Source: Desulfovibrionaceae bacterium
Lineage (GTDB): Bacteria > Desulfobacterota > Desulfovibrionia > Desulfovibrionales > Desulfovibrionaceae
Assembly: GCA_030539415.1 (NCBI GenBank)
Contig: JAUNSE010000002.1
Location: 1-21,433 of the forward strand
Direction: 5' to 3'
DNA length: 21,433 nucleotides
Shown here: positions 1-6,052 of the stretch, in pieces
How the letters are laid out: every line of letters starts with the position of its first letter
Numbering within the stretch: position 1 is the first letter of the stretch
Made by a program: the position numbers and the translations under genes
Notes under the pieces: model-generated
The model's database searches: none
The model's input: the letters and a program-made list of their open reading frames with translations, nothing else
Told to the model about the DNA's origin: nothing

Positions 1-1039
1 AGGGAACAAGGAGGGAGCCCATCTGGGCGCCGTCAACGACGGGGGCCTTGGCGCCGCAGAGGACGCTGGCGCCGCGCTCGTCGCCGATGTGCAGGGCGCG
101 GGGCATGGTGTCGATGCAGTGCATGCAGCGGGTGCAGTTGGCGTTGTCAATGGTCAGCTTCTGGCCGTCCCAGCTCATGCAGTGGGTCGGGCAGCGATCG
201 ATGACTTCAGCCTGAATGTCGAACTTGCCCCAGTCGCGGCCGGAATGGGCGCCGGCGTTCGGAACGAACTCGCCGCCGACATAGGCTTTCACGGCATCCT
301 GGTCGATCTTGATGTCGTCACGCCAGGTGCCCACGACAGCGAAGTCGGAACGGGCCATGGCGCAGACGCAGCCGTTGGGACAGCCGTCGAACTTGAACTT
401 GAACTTGTAGGGGAAGGCGGGACGATGCAGTTCGTCCTGGTAGTCCTGGGTCAGCTGGTAGCAGCAGTCCTGGGTGTTGTAACACGCGTACTCGCAGCGG
501 GACATGCCCATACACGCGGCAGGCGTGCGCAGGTTGGAGCCGGAACCACCGAGGTCGTTGTTCATCTCGTGGGTCAGCTCGTAGAAGATTTCCTCGAGCT
601 GCGGGGTCATGGTGCCGATGAGCACGATGTCGCCCGTGGAGCCGTGCATGTTGGTGATGCCGGAGCCACGCAGATCCCAGATGTCGCACAGCTGGCGCAG
701 GTACGCGGTGCTGTAGAACTTGCCGGAGGGCTGGGCAACGCGCATGGTGTGGAAATGGGCCACGCCGGGGAACATTTCGGGCTGGTCGCAGTAACGGCCG
801 ATAACGCCGCCGCCGTAACCGAAGACACCCACGATGCCGCCGTGCTTCCAGTGCGTTTCCATATCCTTGTAGCTCAGCTCCAGGAGGCCGAGAAGGTCTT
901 CACAGCAGTCCTGGGGAATCTGATAGTCAAGGCCTTTGGGATTCGCAGCGCGATAGGCAGCCTCTTGTTTGATGTCGGACACAACGCTCGGCCAGGGGCC
1001 TTGTTCCAGCTGGTCCAACAAGGGGGTTTCAAATTTCAT
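1..1039 (-). CDS. dsrA: Dissimilatory sulfite reductase alpha subunit, 3' end cut by the window
   Basis: Alpha subunit of the cytoplasmic DsrAB siroheme enzyme, which reduces sulfite in the last step of sulfate respiration together with DsrC. The reading frame is open from ATG 1039 to the window edge, giving 346 residues; the family is about 437, so roughly 90 C-terminal residues lie outside. Visible hallmarks are the glycine-rich stretch GGIVGVFGYGGGVIGRY (about residues 68-83), the siroheme/4Fe-4S Cys set C176, C182, C220 and C224 (ACMGMSRCEYAC and GCPNGC), and a ferredoxin-like insert with C283, C287, C302, C305 and C308 followed by TMPRALHIGDERG. The ligand spacing equals that of the D. 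vulgaris protein as I remember it. A strong GGAGG lies 7 nt before the start. dsrB is expected just beyond the left edge. An additional Cys follows the CPNGC motif (CPNGCVC). Confidence 0.97.
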   Translation of the reverse strand, partial: MKFETPLLDQLEQGPWPSVVSDIKQEAAYRAANPKGLDYQIPQDCCEDLLGLLELSYKDMETHWKHGGIVGVFGYGGGVIGRYCDQPEMFPGVAHFHTMRVAQPSGKFYSTAYLRQLCDIWDLRGSGITNMHGSTGDIVLIGTMTPQLEEIFYELTHEMNNDLGGSGSNLRTPAACMGMSRCEYACYNTQDCCYQLTQDYQDELHRPAFPYKFKFKFDGCPNGCVCAMARSDFAVVGTWRDDIKIDQDAVKAYVGGEFVPNAGAHSGRDWGKFDIQAEVIDRCPTHCMSWDGQKLTIDNANCTRCMHCIDTMPRALHIGDERGASVLCGAKAPVVDGAQMGSLLVP

Positions 1040-1046
1040 TACCTTA

Positions 1047-1051
1047 CCTCC
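1047..1051 (-). promoter_or_regulatory. Shine-Dalgarno of dsrA
   Basis: GGAGG on the minus strand, 7 nt upstream of ATG 1039. It is a full-strength ribosome-binding site, as expected for one of the most abundant proteins of a sulfate reducer, and it fixes the start codon. Confidence 0.85.
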
Positions 1052-1172
1052 ACGTGGTTTGGGCAATCGATTGGGGTCCATATCCGAAATCCAGAGCACA
1101 CAAGATGCCGCCGGCGCAAGCGCTGGCGGACAGGCGTAACACTCCAGACTTTTTGGGATGCCTTATAGATAG

Positions 1173-1201
1173 AGGTTAGCCAATTTCGCACAGCTTGGCA
1201 A
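1173..1201 (-). promoter_or_regulatory. Candidate sigma-70 promoter of dsrA
   Basis: On the minus strand, TTGCCA (1201-1196) is separated by 17 nt from TAACCT (1178-1173). The -35 box is 5/6 to consensus and the -10 box is weak. An alternative -10 is the nearby TATCTATAAGG (1171-1161). A start near 1166 would give a leader of about 127 nt and would put the centre of the inverted TTGTGAAAAAA pair near -58, where class I activators often bind. This is inference from spacing only. Confidence 0.35.
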
Positions 1202-1210
1202 CAGGATTTC

Positions 1211-1238
1211 TTTTTTCACAAGACAATTTGTGAAAAAA
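1211..1238. repeat. 11-bp inverted repeat upstream of dsrA (TTTTTTCACAA / TTGTGAAAAAA)
   Basis: TTTTTTCACAA (1211-1221) and TTGTGAAAAAA (1228-1238) are perfect reverse complements separated by 6 nt. The TTGTGA ends face inward, the reverse of a CRP, HcpR or Rex operator, where TTGTGA and TCACAA flank the spacer in the other order. It could be a binding site for an unidentified dimeric regulator or a cruciform/hairpin. It lies directly upstream of the candidate dsrA promoter. Confidence 0.75.
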
Positions 1239-1268
1239 AGTTTTTAGACGGGGTTTTGCGATTTTTAA

Positions 1269-1279
1269 TTGTGAAAAAA
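1269..1279 (+). repeat. Third TTGTGAAAAAA box
   Basis: An exact third copy of the 11-mer, in the same orientation as the copy at 1228-1238 and starting 41 bp further on, close to four helical turns. With the inverted copy at 1211-1221 this makes three exact copies within 69 bp. Confidence 0.7.
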
Positions 1280-1286
1280 GTAACGA

Positions 1287-1306
1287 CTCTTCGGAAGAGC
1301 TTTTTT
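1287..1306 (+). terminator. Small hairpin followed by six T in the dsrA upstream region
   Basis: CTCTT (1287-1291), loop CGG, AAGAG (1295-1299), then C and TTTTTT (1301-1306). The stem is only 5 bp, so it would be weak. No plus-strand gene precedes it, so it would end only an antisense or leader transcript. It may be chance. Confidence 0.25.
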
Positions 1307-1465
1307 GTGTGATCGGCCTCAGCAAGGGAAAAACAGCACATTGTGCGTTTTATGGACGGACAAAGTCCGGTCGACGCGAGTCCTGCAGTCCGCTGAACAG
1401 TCTGACAGTCCTGTTTTTCCGTCGAGCATCAGTCCCGGACGGACCGCCGCGCGAGCCCCGGCGTC

Positions 1466-1494
1466 TTGCCAAACAGGTGCCTGCAAAGTACCAT
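1466..1494 (+). promoter_or_regulatory. Candidate promoter of the plus-strand hypothetical-rlpA genes
   Basis: TTGCCA (1466-1471), 17-nt spacer, TACCAT (1489-1494): 5/6 and 4/6 to sigma-70 consensus with ideal spacing. Transcription would begin near 1501 and leave a leader of about 60 nt before ATG 1564. Nothing else in the upstream 200 nt fits as well. Confidence 0.4.
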
Positions 1495-1563
1495 ACCGCA
1501 GGTTTTTTCAGACTTGCAAGGGCGTCTCGCGCCCGAAAGACACACACTCCCAGAGGAAGAACA

Positions 1564-1902
1564 ATGGAAGACAGTCTTGGACTTTACTATCTCCCCCAGC
1601 CCGCACTGCCCGCCGTGCGCGTCTATGTCCGCCGCGCCGAGGACGGCTCCATCGAGTACCGCATGTGGGACGCCGAGCATCCCGAGGTCTGGGAGAAGCA
1701 TCAGTGGATCAATATGGAGGTCATCGCCATGGCCGCCCAGCTCTTCAGTCAGGAGCGTGACGGCAGCTGGCAGCCGGCCAAGATATATGACAGCAACGTG
1801 GCCGAGGCCCTGCTGAAGCAGCAGGAGGAGGCCGAGGCCAAGGCCCGGGCGAAGGCCGAGGCTCAGGCCCGCCGCCAGGCTCAGATGCAGTCGGACAAGT
1901 GA
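1564..1902 (+). CDS. Hypothetical protein, 112 aa, charged C-terminal helix
   Basis: I do not recognise a named family. The product is a soluble 112-residue protein without signal peptide or membrane segment. The N-terminal two thirds is a compact, aromatic-rich domain (MEDSLGLYYLPQPALPAVRV, then VWEKHQWINMEVIAMAAQLF). The last about 30 residues are a Lys/Ala/Glu/Gln-rich stretch likely to be helical or coiled coil. ATG 1564 was chosen because AGAGGAAGA sits just upstream at 1552-1560; a longer in-frame reading from 1309 has no ribosome-binding site and unlikely codon content. It is transcribed away from dsrA and is followed 10 nt later by the next gene, so the two are probably co-transcribed. 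Function unknown. Confidence 0.8.
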   Translation: MEDSLGLYYLPQPALPAVRVYVRRAEDGSIEYRMWDAEHPEVWEKHQWINMEVIAMAAQLFSQERDGSWQPAKIYDSNVAEALLKQQEEAEAKARAKAEAQARRQAQMQSDK

Positions 1903-1912
1903 GCAGAGACAC

Positions 1913-2698
1913 GTGAGCAATTACAGGCTGGCCAGCAATCACGAGTTCTTTCTCAGAGATCTGCTGAGGGACTACTGCACCGTCTATCTTGCCGTGGACG
2001 AGCAGGTGCGCCGTTTCCGCAGGGACGGCAATGTCTCCTACACCGTGCTGAACACGCTGCTGGGGGAATCCAGCAGCAAGGGTGTGTTCTGGCGCCTCAA
2101 GGATACGGCCCACTACCTTTTTCGAAATGAGGAAGGGACTGGCGGCGCGGATTATGCCGCCATCGGCCGTCTTGTCGACTGGTGCATAGGCTACGCCTTC
2201 CACGAGTGCTGCAAGCTGCGCGAGGACGCCTTTCAGGGGCAGCATTATGCCATGCGCCTGATGCAGCTCTCCAGAGCGGATCAGCGGACCATGAAGCTGG
2301 CCGCTCCCCTTGAACCGCTCGGGGCCCAGACCGCGGAATCCTGCGAGCGCGAACTGAACCGCATTCTCAACGTCCTGCGCGAGGGCATGCGCCTTCTCGT
2401 GCTCTTCCTGCCCTCCGCATCCGACAACTGCAGTCTGGCCCGCTGGCTTGTGACTCAGCAGGAACGCGTCCGACAGACCTTTCAGGACCTGTATCCGCAG
2501 CTGGTGCACGCCCTGTACGAAGACTGTCCGCAGCGCATGTTCACCCTGGCCGCTGTGGATTTCATGGACTGCGGCAGAACGGAAGAGGCGCGTTTCTGGC
2601 TCGGAACGGCCAGAGAGATGGGCAGCCTCGACGAAGACGGGGCCCGCATGCTCCATGCTCTGGACAGCGTCAGAGCCCAGACGGGCAGTCCGTCCTGA
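1913..2698 (+). CDS. Hypothetical protein, 261 aa, mostly helical
   Basis: I do not recognise the family. The protein begins with GTG (GTG AGC AAT TAC, MSNY), 10 nt after the stop of the upstream gene, with only a weak GAGCAGAGAC-like ribosome-binding site, so translational coupling is likely. The sequence is rich in predicted helix and has no signal peptide or transmembrane segment. It contains several cysteines (DWCIGYAFHECCKLRED, about residues 89-105; VDFMDCGRTEEARFWLGTA near the C-terminus). The C-terminal part (about 215-255) resembles a single TPR-like helical hairpin, but that is only an impression. It sits between the 112-aa protein and the RlpA-like lipoprotein gene, all on the strand opposite dsrA. 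Confidence 0.8.
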   Translation: MSNYRLASNHEFFLRDLLRDYCTVYLAVDEQVRRFRRDGNVSYTVLNTLLGESSSKGVFWRLKDTAHYLFRNEEGTGGADYAAIGRLVDWCIGYAFHECCKLREDAFQGQHYAMRLMQLSRADQRTMKLAAPLEPLGAQTAESCERELNRILNVLREGMRLLVLFLPSASDNCSLARWLVTQQERVRQTFQDLYPQLVHALYEDCPQRMFTLAAVDFMDCGRTEEARFWLGTAREMGSLDEDGARMLHALDSVRAQTGSPS

Positions 2699-2763
2699 TT
2701 GCGGATTTGCCAGAAGAGCGGAGAACCGCGGGACCCCCGTCCGATGCTGCAAGAGAGGCATGC

Positions 2764-3522
2764 ATGTCCGACTCCATTCCGGCTCATGACAGACCGGCCG
2801 CACGCCGGCTGATTCTGCTTGTTCTTCTGTCCGTGCTCGCCGCGTCGCTTCTGCTGGCCGGGTGCGGCACCAAGAAACCCGCCTACAAGGGGCCGGCGTC
2901 CACCAGGCCCTATACCGTCAGGGGAGTGACCTACTATCCGCTGGCTTCGGCGCGCGGCTTCGAGCAGACAGGCACCGCCTCCTGGTACGGTCCTTCCTTT
3001 CACGGCCGTCTGACCTCCTCGGGCGAGCGCTACAACCAGAACGACCTGACCGCGGCGCACACGGTTCTGCCCTTCCACACCAATGTGGAGGTGACCAATC
3101 TCAGCAACGGAAAGTCGGTTGTGGTCTGCATCAATGACCGCGGCCCCTTTGCCAGAAACAGGGTCATCGATCTCTCCCGGGCGGCGGCCAGCCGTATCGA
3201 CATGATAGGCCCCGGCACGGCCCGCGTGCGCATACGCGCGCTTGACAGCGGCGACGGAGAGGAGGAGAGAGCTCCGGATAGCGCAGATGCCGGAGGAGAC
3301 GGCCTCTACTACATACAGGTCGGCGCTTTCGGCAGCCAGCGCAATGTCTCCAGAGCGCAGGCCAGGGCCCGCAGAGACGGCTATCGCGTGCAGGTGCTCA
3401 GCACTTCCGGCGGCCTCAAGCGCGTCCTGCTCGGACCCTGGCAGAGCCTTGACGATGTCAATCTGGCCCTGTGGCATGTCAGAGACGACTACCCCGAGGC
3501 CTTTCTTGTCAGCGATGACTAG
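2764..3522 (+). CDS. rlpA: RlpA-like septal lipoprotein (DPBB + SPOR)
   Basis: RlpA proteins are outer-membrane lipoproteins that bind denuded septal peptidoglycan through SPOR; some act as lytic transglycosylases. From ATG 2764 the protein has 252 residues: a basic N-region (RPAARR), a hydrophobic stretch and lipobox LLAGC with Cys34; a double-psi beta-barrel domain (about 69-160) with GTASWYG, GERYNQNDLTAAHTVLPF and INDRGPF, keeping the family acidic/His set (E88, H99, D125); a low-complexity acidic linker (about 161-180); and a SPOR domain (about 181-250, YYIQVGAFGSQRN to LLGPW). I chose ATG 2764 over the in-frame TTG at 2707 because AGAGAGG precedes it (2752-2758) and it gives a normal lipoprotein signal. 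It follows the 261-aa gene and probably shares its transcript. Confidence 0.93.
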   Translation: MSDSIPAHDRPAARRLILLVLLSVLAASLLLAGCGTKKPAYKGPASTRPYTVRGVTYYPLASARGFEQTGTASWYGPSFHGRLTSSGERYNQNDLTAAHTVLPFHTNVEVTNLSNGKSVVVCINDRGPFARNRVIDLSRAAASRIDMIGPGTARVRIRALDSGDGEEERAPDSADAGGDGLYYIQVGAFGSQRNVSRAQARARRDGYRVQVLSTSGGLKRVLLGPWQSLDDVNLALWHVRDDYPEAFLVSDD

Positions 3523-3531
3523 CCCGTCCGC

Positions 3532-3564
3532 TCAGGTGCATGGCAGCCCGTCAGCGACACCTGA
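3532..3564 (+). terminator. Weak inverted repeat after rlpA
   Basis: TCAGGTG (3532-3538) and CACCTGA (3558-3564) form a 7-bp stem with a 19-nt loop just after the rlpA stop codon. There is no T run, so an intrinsic terminator is unlikely; it is noted because the next hairpin (3652-3677) is a better candidate. Confidence 0.2.
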
Positions 3565-3651
3565 ACCGAGGCGGCAGTCGGTGGCAGTCATAACTGGTCG
3601 GTGAACGTCAGTCCGACAGAACAGCCGGCGTTCATGCTGACCGCACTCCAT

Positions 3652-3677
3652 CCGCCGGACAGCTGTCCAGCGGTTTT
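3652..3677 (+). terminator. Hairpin plus TTTT between rlpA and the aminotransferase: terminator or attenuator
   Basis: CCGC (3652-3655) and GCGG (3670-3673) flank the perfect palindrome GGACAGCTGTCC (3657-3668) with one C/A mismatch, and TTTT follows at 3674-3677. It could end the rlpA transcript. However, the Shine-Dalgarno of the next gene starts only 5 nt later and its start codon 19 nt later, so no promoter fits in between. If it terminates, it must act as a leader attenuator for the aminotransferase gene, or that gene depends on read-through. Confidence 0.55.
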
Positions 3678-3695
3678 GGACAAGGAGAAGTGAAA

Positions 3696-4841
3696 ATGAG
3701 CATGCGTCTTTCCCGTTCCATTGTCGGCCAGGCCGAGGCCGATGCGGTGCGCCGCGTCATTGTTGAAGACGCCTACCTGGGGATGGGCAGCGAAGTGCAT
3801 CGTTTCGAGGACGAGCTGGCGGCCTATCTCGGTGTGGATGCCGGTCATCTCGCAACGGCCAATACCGGCACTGCGGCTCTGACTCTGGCTGTGGACGCGG
3901 TGGCACCCGGCCGTTTCGGGCAGGGGGAAAGAGGATCTGTCCTTGTGCCGTCCCTGACGTTTGTCGCTTCGTTTCAGGCAATCACGGCCTGCGGCTGCCG
4001 GCCGATACCCTGCGAGGTGCTGCCTGAAACTGGCACCATCGACCTCGAGGATGCCGAAAAGCGTCTGCGCGCGGATACGTTCGCCATCATGCCGGTGCAT
4101 TACGCCAGCAATCCGTACGGCATCGACGAGACCTACGAGTTTGCCGCAAGGCACGGCCTGCGCGTGGTCGAGGATGCTGCCCATGCCTTTGGCTGCCGCC
4201 ACAAGGGAAAGAAGATCGGCAGCTTCGGCGATGTCATCTGCTTCAGCTTCGACGGCATCAAGAACATCACCTCCGGCGAGGGCGGGCTGGTTGTGGCCAT
4301 GAATGCCGGCGAGGCGGCCACCATGCAGGATGCACGCCTCCTTTCTGTCGCGAGGGACACGCAGGCCCGCTTCACCGGAGGCAGAACCTGGGATCCCGAT
4401 GTCACGCGGCAGGGGTGGCGCTTCCATATGAGCAACATCATGGCCGCCATAGGCCGCGTCCAGCTGACGCGACTGGAGTCCGAATTCATCCCCGCCCGCA
4501 AACGCCTGTCCGCCCTGTACAGGGAACTGCTGGCCGGAGAGGAGCGGGTGGCCTTTCTCGAGTCCAGCCAGGATGACGACATTGTGCCGCACATTCAGCC
4601 CCTGCGCGTGAAGAACGGACTCATGCCTCGCGTGCGCCAGTATCTGCTCGACCGGGATATCCCTGTGGGCGTGCACTACAAGCCCAATCATCTGCTCTCG
4701 TACTTCAAGTCCGAGGCTCCGCTGCCGAGGACGGAAGCGCTCTTTGCCGAGCTCATGACCCTTCCTCTGCATCCCGGCCTCTCCACCGGGGATGTGGAGC
4801 TTGTGTGCGTCACCATCCGCGAGGCTCTGGACAAGGCCTAG
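3696..4841 (+). CDS. DegT/DnrJ/EryC1/StrS-family PLP sugar aminotransferase
   Basis: Type I PLP enzyme of the family that transfers an amino group, usually from glutamate, to a nucleotide-linked keto-sugar in the synthesis of surface polysaccharides or other glycans. From ATG 3696 it has 381 residues, normal for the family. Visible motifs: ANTGTAAL (about 55-62), the PLP-ring aspartate in VVEDAAHAFG (D160), MPVHYASNP (131-139), and the Schiff-base lysine in SFDGIKNITSGEGG (K189). The C-terminal domain includes PVGVHYKPNHLLSYF, typical of the family. AAGGAG (3682-3687) is 8 nt before ATG 3696 but only 2 nt before the alternative GTG 3690, so ATG is preferred. It is followed by a glycosyltransferase gene. 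No other sugar-nucleotide genes are nearby, so the substrate cannot be told. Confidence 0.93.
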   Translation: MSMRLSRSIVGQAEADAVRRVIVEDAYLGMGSEVHRFEDELAAYLGVDAGHLATANTGTAALTLAVDAVAPGRFGQGERGSVLVPSLTFVASFQAITACGCRPIPCEVLPETGTIDLEDAEKRLRADTFAIMPVHYASNPYGIDETYEFAARHGLRVVEDAAHAFGCRHKGKKIGSFGDVICFSFDGIKNITSGEGGLVVAMNAGEAATMQDARLLSVARDTQARFTGGRTWDPDVTRQGWRFHMSNIMAAIGRVQLTRLESEFIPARKRLSALYRELLAGEERVAFLESSQDDDIVPHIQPLRVKNGLMPRVRQYLLDRDIPVGVHYKPNHLLSYFKSEAPLPRTEALFAELMTLPLHPGLSTGDVELVCVTIREALDKA

Positions 4842-4927
4842 ACCCGTCCTCCGCCGATTCCGGCCGCCGTCCGCCCCTGCCGGGCAAATGGTGGCCGGGC
4901 CGCCGAACTGACAAACAGAATGCAAAA

Positions 4928-4955
4928 GCGGCGCCGCCGCAGACGACGGCGCCGC
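4928..4955. repeat. 9-bp GC-rich inverted repeat after the aminotransferase gene
   Basis: GCGGCGCCG (4928-4936) and CGGCGCCGC (4947-4955) pair perfectly across a 10-nt loop. On the minus strand the stem is followed by TTTTGC, but no minus-strand gene ends here; on the plus strand no T run follows. It abuts, and shares base 4955 with, the next palindrome. Confidence 0.6.
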
Positions 4956-4980
4956 TCCTGTCCGCCGCGGCGGACAGGAG
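4955..4980. repeat. Perfect 26-bp palindrome overlapping the glycosyltransferase ribosome-binding site
   Basis: CTCCTGTCCGCCG (4955-4967) is followed without gap by its exact reverse complement (4968-4980). The right arm contains the AGGAG that begins the GGAGGGAG Shine-Dalgarno of the gene starting at 4990. In RNA the arms can form an 11-bp GC-rich stem that hides this site. It may be a protein operator at DNA level or a translation-controlling hairpin; the first inverted repeat next to it could compete by pairing. Confidence 0.7.
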
Positions 4981-4989
4981 GGAGCGAAC

Positions 4990-5955
4990 ATGTCCGACTC
5001 ACCCCGCGTTTCGGTCATCATGAACTGCCTCAACAGTTCGAAGCATCTCAGGGAAGCCATCGACAGCGTCATGAGGCAGACCTTCCAGGATTATGAAATC
5101 ATCTTCTGGGACAACTGCTCCACGGATGCCAGCCCCGAGATAGCGAAAAGCTACGGCGAGAAGGTCCGCTATTTCCGCGGCGAAACCGTTGTTCCCCTGG
5201 GAGCCGGCCGCAATCTGGCCATAGCCCGGGCCAGGGGCGAATTCATCGCCTTTCTGGACTGCGACGACCTCTGGGAGCCGGAGAAGCTGGCCAGACAGGT
5301 GGCACTCTTCGATGCCAATCCGAAGGTCGGCCTCGTGACCACGGACACGGCCGTCTTTGACGGAAAAAGAGTTCTGCGGCGCGTCTTCGAAGGCGCCAGG
5401 CCCGGACGCGGCATGGTCTTCGCGGACCTCATGCTCAGACAGTGGATCTCCATGTCCTCGGCCGTTCTGCGCCGCTCGGCCCTGGCCTCCCTGACCGGAG
5501 ACGGCTCCTGGAGCGGCGGCTGGTTCGACGAGACGCTCAATGTCTGCGAGGAGGCTGATGTCTTCTACCGCGTGGCCCATGACTGGGAGCTCGACTATGT
5601 GGACGAGCCGCTGACCACCTGGCGCGTGCACGGGCAGAACACGACCTTCAGGCGCTTTGAACAGTTTGCCGGGGAAATCCGGGCCATTCTGGCCAAGCAC
5701 GAGCGTCTTTATCCCGGCTATGCCGTCGAGTATGCCGAAGTGGTGTCTGCCCTGCGCCGCCGCGCGGACTTCCAGGAGGCGCTGGCCCTTTGGCAGAAGG
5801 GGCAGGGAGCTGAGGCAAGGCGCCTTGTCGCGCCCTACGGCCTTGGCGACCGCAAGATGCTGGCCTTCCGCGTGCTGAGCTATCTGCCCGGCAGCTGCTT
5901 CAACATGGCGGCAAAGGTCTACTTTGCCCTGCCGAAGATTTTTGCAGGCCGCTAG
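4990..5955 (+). CDS. Family 2 glycosyltransferase
   Basis: GT-A fold inverting glycosyltransferase, probably cytoplasmic or membrane-associated, adding a sugar to a glycan or lipid carrier. The 321 residues start with the nucleotide-binding strand VSVIMNCLNSSKHLREAIDS (7-26), then QTFQDYEIIFWDNCSTDAS (about 30-48), GAGRNLAIARARGEFIAFLD (71-90) and the metal-binding DXD-type DCDD (90-93). An acidic catalytic-loop region follows (NVCEEADVFYRVA). The C-terminal about 100 residues are helical with no clear transmembrane helix. GGAGGGAG lies directly before ATG 4990, inside the edge of the 26-bp palindrome. The upstream aminotransferase gene ends 148 nt earlier. Acceptor and donor are unknown. Confidence 0.93.
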   Translation: MSDSPRVSVIMNCLNSSKHLREAIDSVMRQTFQDYEIIFWDNCSTDASPEIAKSYGEKVRYFRGETVVPLGAGRNLAIARARGEFIAFLDCDDLWEPEKLARQVALFDANPKVGLVTTDTAVFDGKRVLRRVFEGARPGRGMVFADLMLRQWISMSSAVLRRSALASLTGDGSWSGGWFDETLNVCEEADVFYRVAHDWELDYVDEPLTTWRVHGQNTTFRRFEQFAGEIRAILAKHERLYPGYAVEYAEVVSALRRRADFQEALALWQKGQGAEARRLVAPYGLGDRKMLAFRVLSYLPGSCFNMAAKVYFALPKIFAGR

Positions 5956-5979
5956 ACCGGCGGCCAGCGGAAAAAGACA

Positions 5980-6010
5980 GAAGGAGGCGGCATCACATGC
6001 CGCCTCCTTC
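5980..6010. terminator. Bidirectional terminator between the glycosyltransferase and lepA
   Basis: GAAGGAGGCGGCAT (5980-5993), loop CAC, and ATGCCGCCTCCTTC (5997-6010) form a perfect 14-bp stem between two convergent genes. On the minus strand it is followed by TGTCTTTTTCC, a usable U-tract for lepA. On the plus strand the following CCTGTTG is poor in T, so termination in that direction would rely mostly on the stem. Confidence 0.8.
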
Positions 6011-6052
6011 CCTGTTGAAATAATGGGTGAAGGGAGAAGCAATCCCCCGGAG

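Larger units (their letters stand above)
1040..1563. other. Divergent intergenic region between dsrA and the plus-strand hypothetical operon
   Basis: This 524-nt stretch has no convincing gene; the open frames reading through it on the plus strand are upstream extensions of the next gene or short shadows. It holds a candidate dsrA promoter (1173-1201), a markedly AT-rich island (about 1205-1310) with three TTGTGAAAAAA boxes, a small hairpin followed by six T (1287-1306), short palindromes such as GCACATTGTGC (1336-1346) and CGGAC-AAA-GTCCG (1357-1369), several CAGTC words (1386-1434), and a candidate plus-strand promoter (1466-1494). Confidence 0.8.

Noticed and set aside
89..1168. A 359-codon plus-strand open frame
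   Set aside because: Antisense to dsrA, which is beyond doubt on the minus strand.
1211..1238. Rex, HcpR or CRP operator
   Set aside because: These need TTGTGA-spacer-TCACAA; here the order is TCACAA-spacer-TTGTGA, so the resemblance is in the half-site only.
3588..5072. A 494-codon minus-strand open frame
   Set aside because: Antisense to the aminotransferase gene, whose PLP lysine and other motifs are clear.
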